From: Ruegeria sp. HKCCD8929
GTDB lineage: Bacteria; Pseudomonadota; Alphaproteobacteria; Rhodobacterales; Rhodobacteraceae
DNA length: 64,000 bases
Assembly (NCBI RefSeq): GCF_013031405.1
Contig: NZ_WPZY01000012.1
Coordinates: 87,523-151,522, forward strand
Direction of reading: 5' to 3'
Below, piece after piece: positions 52,783 through 61,732 of this stretch (its first letter is position 1; each line of letters begins with the position of its first letter). The notes under the pieces were generated by a model. That model did not search any database, was not told the origin of the DNA, and saw only the letters and a program-made list of their open reading frames with translations. The position numbers were made by a program, and so were the translations under genes.

Positions 52783-53427
52783 TCAGGCCAGCCGGGACAG
52801 GAACGCAGTCAGATCGTCGGTGTGGTGGTGGATGTGATCGGCGTCATGCGGCTCGGGCGCGACGTGCACGGTGCGCATGCCCATCTGATGCGGGGCGGCC
52901 AGATTGCGGGGGTCGTCCTCGAACATGGCGGCCTGGGCGGTGTCGATTCCGTCGCGGGCAAAGATCGCCTCGAAGGCCGCGCGCTCGGGCTTGGGGCGAT
53001 AGCCCGCATGCTCGACGCCGTAAACCGCATCGAACAACCCACTGAGCCCGCGGGCGGCCAGCACCCGCTCGGCATAGGGCGCGCTGCCATTGGTATAGAC
53101 GATGCGGCGGCCGGGCAGGGTGCGGATATAGGCGGCAAGCTGTGCATCCGGTTCCATGTGGCTCATGTCGACCTCATGCACCGCGACCAGATAGGGGTCG
53201 GGGTCCAGATCGTGTTCGGCCATGAGACCCGCCAGCGTGGTGCCGTAGTCGCGCCAGTATTGCGACCGCAGCCGGTCGGCCTCGGCCCGCTCCACACCCA
53301 GCGCCTGCATGACATATTGCGTCATCAGCACCTCGATCTGATCGAACAGGCGCATATGCGGCGGGTAGAGCGTGTTGTCGAGGTCGAACACCCATTGGGT
53401 GACGTGGGAAAAGGCGGGTCGTACCAT
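52783..53427 (-). CDS. HAD-family pyrimidine 5'-nucleotidase-like phosphatase
   Basis: A 214-residue cytoplasmic phosphatase of the HAD superfamily, SDT1/pyrimidine 5'-nucleotidase type. Motif I is WVFDLDNTLYPPHMRLF (nucleophile Asp), motif II is IVYTNGSAPYAERVL, motif III Lys is in YRPKPERAAFEAI and motif IV is AAMFEDDPRNLAAPHQMG. The Tyr-Pro after motif I is typical of this subgroup. The start at 53427 was chosen at the family's usual N-terminus. It is divergent from the FadR-type regulator. Confidence 0.9.
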   Translation of the reverse strand: MVRPAFSHVTQWVFDLDNTLYPPHMRLFDQIEVLMTQYVMQALGVERAEADRLRSQYWRDYGTTLAGLMAEHDLDPDPYLVAVHEVDMSHMEPDAQLAAYIRTLPGRRIVYTNGSAPYAERVLAARGLSGLFDAVYGVEHAGYRPKPERAAFEAIFARDGIDTAQAAMFEDDPRNLAAPHQMGMRTVHVAPEPHDADHIHHHTDDLTAFLSRLA

Positions 53428-53527
53428 GCCCCGGGTGTAGGGCCCAGCGTCGCAGTTTTCAATGCCCGGCTTGATTGCTGCCCCGCCCGGCGGATAGACA
53501 AGCCGGAACAGGGAGAACGCATTCAAC

Positions 53528-54178
53528 ATGAGCCAGAGCCGCCAACCCCACACAGACGCCTACAGTCTGATCCTCGAAGCCATCGACATTGGCGTCTACA
53601 AGCCCGGTGACCGGCTGGTGGAAAGCGAACTGGCCGAGCGCTTCGGCGTGTCGCGTACCCCGATCCGCGAGGCGTTGCAGCGGCTCGAGACGCAGTCGCT
53701 GCTGGAACGCGACGGGCGGTCGCTGATCGTGGCCTCGCTGGATCACAACCAGATGGCCGAGCTGTACGTGGTGCGGCGCGAGCTCGAGGGGCTGGCAGCG
53801 CGGCTGGCGGCCCAGCATGCCACCGAGGAGGAGATCAAGGTGCTGCGCGAGATGGTCACCGCCGATGACGCGCTGGTCGACGACCCTTCGGCGCTGTCGC
53901 GGGCCAACCGGCGGTTTCACGAGCAGATCCACCTGGCCTCGCACAACCGCTATCTGGTGCAGCAGCTCGATCTGGTGCACCGGACGATGGCGCTGATGGC
54001 CACCACGTCGCTGGCGGCGCGTGGCCGGGGCGAGATCGCGCAGAGCGAGCACAAGGGCATTGTCGACGCCATCGAGGCACGCGACGAGGATCGGGCGCAA
54101 AAGGCGCTGCGGGAACATATCTCGATCGCCTTCATGACCCGGCTTCAGCAGGACGCGAACAAGCGCGAGCGGTCCTGA
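53528..54178 (+). CDS. GntR-family regulator with FCD ligand domain
   Basis: A 216-residue FadR/VanR-type regulator: winged helix (LVESELAERFGVSRTPIREA, LQRLETQSLLERDGRSLIVA) and an all-helical FCD domain with metal-site His residues (ANRRFHEQIHLASHNRYLV, SEHKGIVDAIEARDEDRAQK). It is divergent from the HAD phosphatase and ends three bases from the convergent glycosyltransferase gene. The ligand is unknown. Confidence 0.92.
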   Translation: MSQSRQPHTDAYSLILEAIDIGVYKPGDRLVESELAERFGVSRTPIREALQRLETQSLLERDGRSLIVASLDHNQMAELYVVRRELEGLAARLAAQHATEEEIKVLREMVTADDALVDDPSALSRANRRFHEQIHLASHNRYLVQQLDLVHRTMALMATTSLAARGRGEIAQSEHKGIVDAIEARDEDRAQKALREHISIAFMTRLQQDANKRERS

Positions 54179-54181
54179 CGC

Positions 54182-56065
54182 TTACGCCGGGGCCTGCTCC
54201 TCTCCGGCCTGCCCGTGCTGGGTCTTGTCCCAGAAATAGGGCTTCACGGCCAGCTCCCACAGCGCCTTGTAGGCAGCCAGCACGCCCAGCGGGAAGTACA
54301 GCATCATCGTCGGCACCCAAGGCATCAGAAAGCGCCGCTGGCGGGACGAGACGGCGGCCAGCCCGACCGTGATGTTCAGCGCCTCGGCAGCCACGAACAG
54401 GCCGACGCAGGCGGTCAGGACCTGCGGTGGCAGAACCTCGGCCACCGGATGCGGCAGGCCCAGGACGATCAGCCAGAAGGACCACAGCACCGGCGCCAGC
54501 AGGAACTGGCCCAGCGTGCCCAGAAAGAACGCCTGCACGCCCAGAAACCGCCTGAGCCCCAGATCGTGCAACAGCCGCAGCGGCGCGCGCATATGCACCA
54601 GATAGGTCACCATGAACCCCTTGAGCCAGCGCGAGCGCTGCTTGACCCAGGGCCAGGCGCGGAAATTGGCCTCTTCGTATGTCACGGTGTCGATCATCTC
54701 GGTGCGGTAACCCGCGCGACAGAGGCGGACGCCCAGATCGGCATCCTCGGTCACGTTATGGGCGTCCCAGCCGCCCAGTTCCTCCAGCGCCTCGCGGCGA
54801 AAGAACAGGGTTGTGCCGCCCAGCGGAACCACCAGACCCAGCCGGGCGATGCCGGGCAGGATGATGCGGAACCAGCTGCAATATTCGATGGTGAAACACC
54901 GCGCCCGCCAGCTGCTGCGCGGGTTGTAATAATCGAGGATGCCCTGTAGGCAGACCACGTCCTCCGGGGCGTGCGCAAACCGCGCGGCCACCTGTTCGAC
55001 CTGGTCGGCCATCGGCGCATCCTCGGCATCCCAGACCCCGATGATCTCGCCCCGGCAGAAATCCAGCGCATAGTTCATCGCGCGCGGCTTGGTGGTCAGC
55101 CCGTTATGGTCGGGCACCTCGATCACCCGCATCCAGTGGGGCAGATCGGCGCGGGCCAGCGCCTCGCGTGTCACCTCGTCCTGTTCCTCAAGCACTAGAA
55201 TCACATCGAGTAGCGCCTTGGGGTAGGTCAGGCGGCTCAGCCGTCCGATCAGGGCGCTGGCAATCTCACGCTCCTTGTAAAGCGGGACGAGGACCGAAAC
55301 CTTGGGCAGGCGGGGGGAGGCCTCAAGCGCGGGCTGCCCGCGCGGCGCGGTCAGAGAGGAATGGCTGAGCAGATGCGCAACCGCTCCGGCGGCGCGCAGG
55401 GCGACGAACAGGAACAGCGTCGCCACCGCCGCCGTGAACAGGGCGGTCAGGCCCCAGACCGGCACCAGTGCGGCGATGGTCGCCATCAGCAGGACCGCCA
55501 CGATGCCCGGCAGGCGCGAGGCGATGTGCCAGTCACGGCAGCTCTGGGACGCCTCCACGCGGGTTTCGGCGGCGCGGGCCAGCGGGTCCGCAAAGTGGCG
55601 GGCGATGGCGCGGTCGATCTGATCGGCGCTGGCCAGCGCCGGCATCAGCGTCAGCCCGGTCTCAGACATCGCCGCGCGCACCTCTTCGAACCGGTCAGGC
55701 CGGGCTGTGGCGATCAGCACGAGCGGGCCCAGACGCATCCATGGGATGACCCCATGGCCAAGCCAGAATTCCACCGGCATCAGATCGCAGAGATCGCCGC
55801 CGGGCGGGTGCTCCGCCAGATCGGCGACCTGAATGCCGTTCTGCATCGCCAGCGCCGCCAGCACGTCGCCCGGCTCGGCCCAGCCCTCGGCCACCAGGAT
55901 CTCGCCGATGGGGGCGTTCAGGCGCAGCTGCATCTGCAGCGCTTGGATCAGCTGTGCCTGTGTGATGATCCCGTTGGCCACCAGATGCCGCCCGAGCGGC
56001 AGTTGCGGTCGCACCGACGGGATCGGCCAGGCCGGTGCAAGCAGTTGGAGATTTTGGTCACTCAT
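54182..56065 (-). CDS. membrane glycosyltransferase 2 with N-terminal MshEN-like domain
   Basis: A 627-residue inner-membrane protein. Residues about 20-170 resemble the MshEN/GSPII_E_N domain, which in related proteins binds cyclic di-GMP (LGRHLVANGIITQAQLIQAL, LGEILVAEGW-like IGEILVAEGWAEPGDVLAAL, then VEFWLGHGVIPW). After two helices near 190-235, the GT2 domain spans about 255-480: KVSVLVPLYKEREIASALI, VWDAEDAPMADQVEQVAARF (DxD-like), VTEDADLGVRLCRAGYRTEM and KQRSRWLKGFMVTY (QxxRW). More helices end the protein. It probably makes an exopolysaccharide in a c-di-GMP-dependent way; the sugar is unknown. Confidence 0.88.
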   Translation of the reverse strand: MSDQNLQLLAPAWPIPSVRPQLPLGRHLVANGIITQAQLIQALQMQLRLNAPIGEILVAEGWAEPGDVLAALAMQNGIQVADLAEHPPGGDLCDLMPVEFWLGHGVIPWMRLGPLVLIATARPDRFEEVRAAMSETGLTLMPALASADQIDRAIARHFADPLARAAETRVEASQSCRDWHIASRLPGIVAVLLMATIAALVPVWGLTALFTAAVATLFLFVALRAAGAVAHLLSHSSLTAPRGQPALEASPRLPKVSVLVPLYKEREIASALIGRLSRLTYPKALLDVILVLEEQDEVTREALARADLPHWMRVIEVPDHNGLTTKPRAMNYALDFCRGEIIGVWDAEDAPMADQVEQVAARFAHAPEDVVCLQGILDYYNPRSSWRARCFTIEYCSWFRIILPGIARLGLVVPLGGTTLFFRREALEELGGWDAHNVTEDADLGVRLCRAGYRTEMIDTVTYEEANFRAWPWVKQRSRWLKGFMVTYLVHMRAPLRLLHDLGLRRFLGVQAFFLGTLGQFLLAPVLWSFWLIVLGLPHPVAEVLPPQVLTACVGLFVAAEALNITVGLAAVSSRQRRFLMPWVPTMMLYFPLGVLAAYKALWELAVKPYFWDKTQHGQAGEEQAPA

Positions 56066-56137
56066 TCACCGGACCCCGACACGTGAAACCGCGTCAGGGT
56101 GGTGCAATCGGAGTTAACGTGCAGTTAACGGGCGCGA

Positions 56138-57304
56138 TCAGGCCGCGTTTTTCCGCGCCGACATGGCCGAGGCGAAACGTTCGAACAGGTAGAAGCTGTC
56201 CTGCGGGCCGGGCGAGGCCTCGGGGTGGTACTGCACCGAATAGACGGGGCGGTCGGTCATGCGGATGCCGCAGTTCGACCCGTCAAACAGCGAGCGGTGG
56301 GTCTCCATCACCCCTGCGGGCAGAGTCTGGGCATCGACCGCGAAACCGTGGTTCATCGAGGTGATCTCGACCTTGCCGGTTTCCAGATCCTTGACCGGAT
56401 GGTTGGCGCCGTGATGGCCGTGGTTCATCTTGACCGTCTGACCGCCAAGGGCCAGCGCCAGCATCTGGTGGCCGAGGCAGATGCCGAAAACCGGCAGGTC
56501 GGTGTCGTCGAGGATTTCCTTGATCATCGGCACGGCATATTCGCCGGTCGCCGCCGGATCGCCGGGGCCGTTCGACAGGAACACGCCGTCGGGATCATGC
56601 GCCAGCACCTCCGCCGCCGTGGCGGTGGCGGGCAGGACCGTCACGTCGCAGCCAGCCGAGGCGAGGCAGCGCAGGATGTTGCGCTTGGCGCCATAGTCGA
56701 TCGCCACCACCTTGTGCTGCGGGGCCTCCTGCCGGGCATAGCCGTCGGGCCAGGCCCAACGCATCTCGTCCCAGCGGTAGCTCTGTGCGCAGGTGACCTC
56801 CTTGGCCAGATCCATGCCTTCGAGCCCGGCAAAGCCACGCGCGGCGGCGATCAGCGCCGCGATGTCGAAATTGCCGTCCGGATCATGGGCCAGCGCCACA
56901 TGCGGCGCGCCCTGCTGGCGGATCGCGCGGGTCAGGCGGCGGGTGTCGACGCCGCCGATGGCGATGCGGCCACGCTTGGCCAGCCAGTCCTTCAGCTCTT
57001 CGCCCGCGCGCCAGTTCGACGCCTCGGTCGGGTCCCATTTGACCACCATCCCCTCGGCCACCGGATCGCCGGTTTCGTCATCGTCGGGGTTCACGCCGAC
57101 ATTGCCGATATGGGGAAAGGTAAAGGTCACGATCTGGCTCGCGTAGGACGGGTCGGTCATGATCTCCTGATAGCCGGTCATGGCGGTGTTGAAGCACAGC
57201 TCGGCGACCGTCTGGCCGGTGGCGCCGAAGCCGTGCCCGTAAAACAGCGTCCCATCGGCCAGTGCCAGACATGCGGTGGGCTTGGACGGGGCGTGCGGGG
57301 CCAT
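56138..57304 (-). CDS. carA: carbamoyl-phosphate synthase small subunit
   Basis: The glutaminase subunit feeding ammonia to CarB for arginine and pyrimidine synthesis. The 388-residue form starts at 57304 after AGGAGAG. The N-terminal domain has LADGTLFYGHGFGATGQTVA and FNTAMTGYQEIMTDPSYASQ. The class I glutaminase triad is Cys in VFGICLGHQMLALALGG and His/Glu in YSVQYHPEASPGPQD, with VFLSNGPGDP upstream. carB is not adjacent in this window. The leader has a small hairpin at 57342-57359. Confidence 0.97.
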   Translation of the reverse strand: MAPHAPSKPTACLALADGTLFYGHGFGATGQTVAELCFNTAMTGYQEIMTDPSYASQIVTFTFPHIGNVGVNPDDDETGDPVAEGMVVKWDPTEASNWRAGEELKDWLAKRGRIAIGGVDTRRLTRAIRQQGAPHVALAHDPDGNFDIAALIAAARGFAGLEGMDLAKEVTCAQSYRWDEMRWAWPDGYARQEAPQHKVVAIDYGAKRNILRCLASAGCDVTVLPATATAAEVLAHDPDGVFLSNGPGDPAATGEYAVPMIKEILDDTDLPVFGICLGHQMLALALGGQTVKMNHGHHGANHPVKDLETGKVEITSMNHGFAVDAQTLPAGVMETHRSLFDGSNCGIRMTDRPVYSVQYHPEASPGPQDSFYLFERFASAMSARKNAA

Positions 57305-57341
57305 GGCGCGACTCTCCTGCTGGGTAAATCGGCGCATTCGT

Positions 57342-57359
57342 AAGGGGGTTAGGCCCCTT
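57342..57359 (-). promoter_or_regulatory. Short hairpin in the carA leader
   Basis: AAGGGG and CCCCTT form a 6-bp inverted repeat with a 6-nt loop, 38 bp before the carA start. No T-run follows on the minus strand, so a classical attenuator is not supported. Confidence 0.3.
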
Positions 57360-57488
57360 GGTCAACCCTGTTCAATTTTTTTGGCTATCGTTTGATTTCA
57401 ATGGGTTAACCGCATGCCCCCCCTGTTGTGTCGGCCTTTTTGTTTCGGTATGGTCAGGTTTCCGGTTCCATGGGGATGGACAGAGCAG

Positions 57489-57974
57489 ATGGATATGCGA
57501 TCGAGGGTCAACACGGCCCTTAAGCAAGCAATGAAAGACAAGGCGCCTGCGCGTTTGTCGACACTGCGGCTGATCAACGCCGCGATCAAGGACAAGGATA
57601 TCGCCACACGCGGCTCGAGCAGCGAAGAGGCCAAGGGCTGCGGTGATGCCGAAGTGCTGGAAATCCTTGGCAAAATGACCAAGCAGCGCAAGGAAAGCGC
57701 GCGCGCTTATGAGGAGGGCGGGCGGCTGGATCTGGCCGAGAGAGAGCTGCAGGAAATCGCGGTGATCGAGGAGTTCCTGCCCAAGCAGCTGGATGACGAC
57801 GAGGTGACCGAGGCCATCAACACCGCCATCACCGCCACCGGCGCGGGCTCGATCCGCGATATGGGCAAGGTGATGGGTGAACTGAAGTCGCGCTACACCG
57901 GGCAGATGGATTTCGGGAAGGTGGGCCCGATGGTCAAGGACCAGCTCTGCGCGGCCTCGGGCGGCGACTGCTAA
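57489..57974 (+). CDS. GatB/YqeY domain protein
   Basis: A 161-residue protein of the YqeY family, related to the tRNA-binding tail of GatB. Its role in vivo is not firmly known. It shows the family sequence RSRVNTALKQAMKDKAPARL, STLRLINAAIKDKDI, RKESARAYEEGGRLDLAERE, IEEFLPKQLDDDEV and GKVMGELKSRYTGQMDFGKV. The start at 57489 was chosen; a second ATG two codons later is equally possible. It is divergent from carA, as often seen in Rhodobacterales. Confidence 0.94.
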   Translation: MDMRSRVNTALKQAMKDKAPARLSTLRLINAAIKDKDIATRGSSSEEAKGCGDAEVLEILGKMTKQRKESARAYEEGGRLDLAERELQEIAVIEEFLPKQLDDDEVTEAINTAITATGAGSIRDMGKVMGELKSRYTGQMDFGKVGPMVKDQLCAASGGDC

Positions 57975-58258
57975 GGGCCAGTTTCCCGTCGGATGTCGGA
58001 ACAGGCGCCCCGGGGACAGCCCTTTGCACTAAATGGTGCAGTTGAACGATCTCTGGGCGCAGGTGCAACGGCGGCTCCGAGCCCATAGCGACAGATGTTG
58101 CGCAGTGCACGAACGTCCGGTGTCCAAAATCGGTCTTGAGGCCCGGTAGGGATATAGCTTCCATCAGCTGAGTGCAGAACTGCGAGTACTTGGCACTTGT
58201 GCTCACTCATGACAAAAAGGACCTAGAGTGAACCAGAGCGATAATACGAGACACCATA

Positions 58259-58900
58259 TTGCTTCAGAAGCTGGCAACATACGGAGCGCTTTCGGCACCG
58301 GTTTTGGTGTTCTTTAGTTACAGACTCAACTTGGAGTATTTTGCGCTCTTCGGGTTACCTTCCTCTTTTGTTAGTTTCACAGAAACACATTTGCTTCTAC
58401 GCGGTATTGATCATCTACTCCTAGACCTAGAGGTTGCACTGTTTGGTCTGGTAATTGTGCTATGCGTTTTGGGTTATGAATCTAGAGTTATGATTAAATT
58501 CGCGGGGAAAACGTTCCCACTGACCCCCGTTTTTCTTGTCACAACATTTGGTTCACTCGCACTCATGAACGGTCGTGTGTCGGAAATCGGCAGAAACTTG
58601 TATGTACGTGATGTATTCCAATCAACTACAACGCTAGACGCGTTACTCTGCACGGAAGGAGAAAACAAAGCACTGAAGACAACCCTTCTAGATGCAACTT
58701 CCAGAAATCGTCCATTGCTAATTTTAAGGATGAATCAAGATAGAATTGTAGCATTTTTGGCTCCACCGGTCGAACTTGGCACGCCTGGCGTTGAACTACT
58801 CTACATGAGGATAGATCGTGAAGACTATGTTAGGACTTCGAAATCAAGTATTTTTGTCACTGGCTATGATGATCCCAATGATAGGCACTGTCCGCGCTGA
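58259..58900 (+). CDS. unrecognised membrane protein in AT-richer islet
   Basis: A 213-residue protein with no recognised family. It has three or four hydrophobic segments (APVLVFFSYRLNLEYFALFG, LEVALFGLVIVLCVLGY, LTPVFLVTTFGSLALM) and then a soluble C-terminal half. The only in-frame start is TTG, with no clear ribosome site. The DNA is clearly AT-richer and the codons differ from the core genes on both sides, suggesting transfer. The next gene overlaps its end by 83 bp. Confidence 0.6.
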   Translation: MLQKLATYGALSAPVLVFFSYRLNLEYFALFGLPSSFVSFTETHLLLRGIDHLLLDLEVALFGLVIVLCVLGYESRVMIKFAGKTFPLTPVFLVTTFGSLALMNGRVSEIGRNLYVRDVFQSTTTLDALLCTEGENKALKTTLLDATSRNRPLLILRMNQDRIVAFLAPPVELGTPGVELLYMRIDREDYVRTSKSSIFVTGYDDPNDRHCPR

Positions 58901-59396
58901 TACTTTGATATTGGGTAACACTTACTACTTTGGAAAAGTTGTCGAATTCAAAGTGGACAGTATAATTTTCGATTTCGATTGCAGCGGAATCACTCGAGAA
59001 ATACAAATATCTCAGGTGGAGGAGATATCTGTAAACGGCAGGTGCGAAATAAATGATGTGAGAGGCGATATAGGTGGCTTTGGATACTTTCCGTTTGAAA
59101 CGTTTTGCCCTCAAGTCGAAAGGCGATACCGCGGTAGAAACTTGCCAAAGGCCGCTCACATACTTGACTTAGAAATTCGAGATGTTGGTGTTTCGTACTA
59201 TTTTCTTGATGATTTTGAGTTTCGAGATGGATCAGTATTTGGACGAGATGGGAGGCGAATATATGAGTTTCGGGATTTGTTGAATCGTGGAGGTGCGTTT
59301 AGGATCACCTCGGTTACAAGGGAATATCTGGTGATACATAAGGAAACTTGTGACGCATTTATGCGGGGGACTCCAGCACCTTTGGTTCTCGAGTAG
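58818..59396 (+). CDS. unrecognised secreted protein in AT-richer islet
   Basis: A 192-residue protein with a likely signal peptide (hydrophobic VFLSLAMMIPMIGTVRA, cleavage before DTLIL). The exported domain has several Cys (FDCSG, NGRCEI, TFCPQV, KETCDA) and many aromatic/charged beta-strand-like segments (DLEIRDVGVSYYFLDDFEF). No family was recognised. It overlaps the membrane protein gene by 83 bp in another frame, so the two may act together. Codon use is AT-rich as in its partner. Confidence 0.6.
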   Translation: MKTMLGLRNQVFLSLAMMIPMIGTVRADTLILGNTYYFGKVVEFKVDSIIFDFDCSGITREIQISQVEEISVNGRCEINDVRGDIGGFGYFPFETFCPQVERRYRGRNLPKAAHILDLEIRDVGVSYYFLDDFEFRDGSVFGRDGRRIYEFRDLLNRGGAFRITSVTREYLVIHKETCDAFMRGTPAPLVLE

Positions 59397-59770
59397 TTTG
59401 AGGCAGTAAGTATAGCCGATTTGAGGGCTACAGGGCTGGCCTCGGCTGAGCGTTTTGCGATTTCGTTTTTCAGGTTTTTGGAGGGCACAATATGTCACGC
59501 AAAGGCCGTTTCTAGATGCGGAAGGTGAATCGACCTGCCTCTTTTCAGCGTAGCCCTGAACAGATGGTCTTTGCGCCTGATATTTCTGACTGGAGCAGCA
59601 ACGACTGTTTTTCACTATGCGATTAAAAGCGGTCACTTGCCTTGTTACCGCGAACGGTCGCTTTTGTCCGCACTGCCGTCGTTGACGCCGCATGACCCGC
59701 CATGAAGCCCGACCAAATCCGTCAGATGACCAGTGTGAGCCCAAGGTGGCGGTTTGACTAATCGATTTCT
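59397..59770. other. 374-bp gene-poor stretch in the AT-richer islet
   Basis: No supported coding sequence. Part of it (about 59630-59680) shares short words such as TTTGTCCGCAC with 60260-60300, which suggests decayed repeated DNA. No terminator or RNA gene was recognised. Confidence 0.5.
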
Positions 59771-60256
59771 ATGTCTCAAGTTCCAGTCAGTTCAATTCGA
59801 GGGGAAATGGCATTGTCGGACAGGAAATCTGATCAATTGAATGAAAGGATTGATGGATTCGCCGAGAAGTACAAGCTGTGGTTTGTCATCCCGTTAGTGA
59901 TTTCCGGCCTGATAGCGTTCAAGAACCTGTATGTTGGGTTTGGTTTCCTTTTGTTTTTCGTTTCTATTTGGCTATTTATTTGGGTAGTTGAAAAAATACT
60001 GAACGCCTTTAGTAGCTTACTGCCTAAATCGCTAACTCAGGACCAACACAAAGCAATTGGTGAGGCAGGTGCCGCAACACTGTTTTTAGGTGGATTGGCT
60101 ATCATTGGGATCGTTCTGCGCGGCGACAACTTTGTATCAAATTGGTTGGAGGAAAAGATGCCGGGAGAGATGAGCTTGGGGTTCATCGATCCAGTATTCG
60201 CCGCAGTCGCACTTCTGTGCATTTGGGCTTATACAGGATATCGTGTCAGCCGTTGA
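59771..60256 (+). CDS. unrecognised four-helix membrane protein
   Basis: A 161-residue protein, not assigned to a family. A charged N-terminus (DRKSDQLNERIDGFAEKYK) precedes two close helices (WFVIPLVISGLIAFKNLYVG, FLLFFVSIWLFIWVVEKIL). A polar loop follows, then two more helices (GEAGAATLFLGGLAIIGIVL, FIDPVFAAVALLCIWAYTGY). AT-richer codons mark it as part of the same islet as the two genes upstream. A second ATG 12 codons in is an alternative start. Confidence 0.6.
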   Translation: MSQVPVSSIRGEMALSDRKSDQLNERIDGFAEKYKLWFVIPLVISGLIAFKNLYVGFGFLLFFVSIWLFIWVVEKILNAFSSLLPKSLTQDQHKAIGEAGAATLFLGGLAIIGIVLRGDNFVSNWLEEKMPGEMSLGFIDPVFAAVALLCIWAYTGYRVSR

Positions 60257-60429
60257 GTTGAAGCCCTTCTAAGTCCGCTTTGTCCGCACCGTTGCCATTT
60301 CGGGTTCCTCACTCATGAGCATTTCTTTGGGATCTGTCCGTCGCCCAAGACCCACTACCTTTTATCTTAGTCATCCTGGCCCTTTCTTACGCCATTTGCT
60401 GCAAAGGGCTGGCTCCCTCGGTGTGTTTT

Positions 60430-61551
60430 TCATTCGAAGACCAGTTCCGACAGGGCAGTATCGGTCCAGCGGCGCCCGGGGTAGGTGCTGTCGATACGCA
60501 GCATCACCCAGTGCAGCGGGCCGCCGTCCAGCGCGATCTCCTGCCAGTCCGGCGTATCCGCCAGCGTCACCTGCCGCGAACTGCCATCCGAGGCGATCAG
60601 GCTCAGGCCGCGGATGCGGGCATTGTCCAGATAGGCCTTGTCGGATTTGGTATAGCCGTTGCGCAGCAGCAGGCGCGCGGGTTGGGCCGGGGTGTCGAAG
60701 GTGATGGCGACATATTCGCCCTCGCCATTGCCGGGACCGCCCTCGACCCAGGCGGTGTTGCCGTTGCGGTCGAACAGATGCGCGGTGCCATAGCTGGACG
60801 CCCCCTGCGGCGCCAGCGTGGTGGACGCGCAGACCGAGGCAGGACCGAGCGCCAGTTGCAGCTGGCTACAGATCTCTCCGGCGCGGACCGGGCGGGTGAG
60901 GCTGGCCTGAGGGGCGGTCTGAGGGGCGGTCTGTGGTGCGGTCCGGGGCGAGGGGTTCGCCGCACCCGGGTTGCGGCGCGTGTAGCGCTCCCAGCCGCGC
61001 TCGACCGCCGCCAGCCGCTGATGGCGCGGCGGATGCGTGACTGATCCTTCGACGCTGAGCGTGGACCAGAGCGACTGCGCCTGCTGCAGGCTGGCCCCCA
61101 GCGCGGCGAGGGTGAAACCGGCATATTCATCCGCCTCCAGCTCGGTCGGCGGGCGCGAGCCACGGCCGGTCAGCGTGTGCCCCTGCAGGTGGTGACCGAC
61201 CTCATGGGCGATGATGCCATAGAGCTGCCAGGTCGCCTGCGGATCGTCCTTGTAGCGTTCGATCCAGACCGGGTTGAAGGCCAGATAGCGCTCCTTTTCG
61301 ATCACAACGGCGGCGGCATTGCCGACCTCGGTGGTCTCGATCACCTGAAAATTCGGCGCCAGTCCCGAGACGGCGAGGATCTCGTTCACCACCGACCAGA
61401 CCTCCTGCACCGAAAAGCTGTCGGCGTCGGCAAAGCGCGGCAGCTCGATATTGACGGTCTCGCAGCCGGCGATGGTGCAGGCAACCTGCTCTTCGGCCTT
61501 GGCGGCAAGCGCGGCCAGCAAAATGGCGCAGGACAGGATCAGAGATCGCAT
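60430..61551 (-). CDS. exported M48-type metallopeptidase with NADase-type glycan-binding domain
   Basis: A 373-residue secreted protein: signal peptide (residues 1-19), a peptidase domain with zinc motif HEVGH (116-120) and ELEAD (137-141) as in M48/gluzincin enzymes, and a Pro/Thr linker with TAPQ repeats (about 205-222). The C-terminal 150-residue domain has AHLFDRNGNTAWVEGGPGNG, EYVAITFDT and LLLRNGYTKSDKAYLDNARI, the pattern of discoidin-like NADase-type glycan-binding domains. It lacks the membrane helices of HtpX. It probably cuts protein at a cell-surface or matrix glycan. Confidence 0.82.
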   Translation of the reverse strand: MRSLILSCAILLAALAAKAEEQVACTIAGCETVNIELPRFADADSFSVQEVWSVVNEILAVSGLAPNFQVIETTEVGNAAAVVIEKERYLAFNPVWIERYKDDPQATWQLYGIIAHEVGHHLQGHTLTGRGSRPPTELEADEYAGFTLAALGASLQQAQSLWSTLSVEGSVTHPPRHQRLAAVERGWERYTRRNPGAANPSPRTAPQTAPQTAPQASLTRPVRAGEICSQLQLALGPASVCASTTLAPQGASSYGTAHLFDRNGNTAWVEGGPGNGEGEYVAITFDTPAQPARLLLRNGYTKSDKAYLDNARIRGLSLIASDGSSRQVTLADTPDWQEIALDGGPLHWVMLRIDSTYPGRRWTDTALSELVFE

Positions 61552-61633
61552 CGGCAGCGGGTCCGTTCATATGGGTCTTCAAGGGGAACTGTAACCAGGG
61601 GAGGCGGTTTCAGGCAAAGAAAAACAAGGTTTT

Positions 61634-61732
61634 AGCGTTTCGAGAAAAAGTCGAATCGTCAATGCCCTGCCGCACCCGCGGTGCTTTCGAGACATTGGCG
61701 ATACACGCGTCTCAGAGATTTCTCGAAACGCT
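61634..61732. repeat. Spaced inverted repeat between two minus-strand genes
   Basis: AGCGTTTCGAGAAA (61634-61647) and its exact reverse complement (61719-61732) flank 71 bp. The right arm abuts the stop codon of the DUF2244 gene. The arms recall the GCGTTTCGAAACGC core of the palindromes at 21.2 kb. It may be a terminator with a long loop or a MITE-like remnant. Confidence 0.7.

Noticed and set aside
57975..58258. Possible RNA gene after yqeY
   Set aside because: Only a small TGCAC/GTGCA repeat is present; no promoter-terminator pair or tRNA features.
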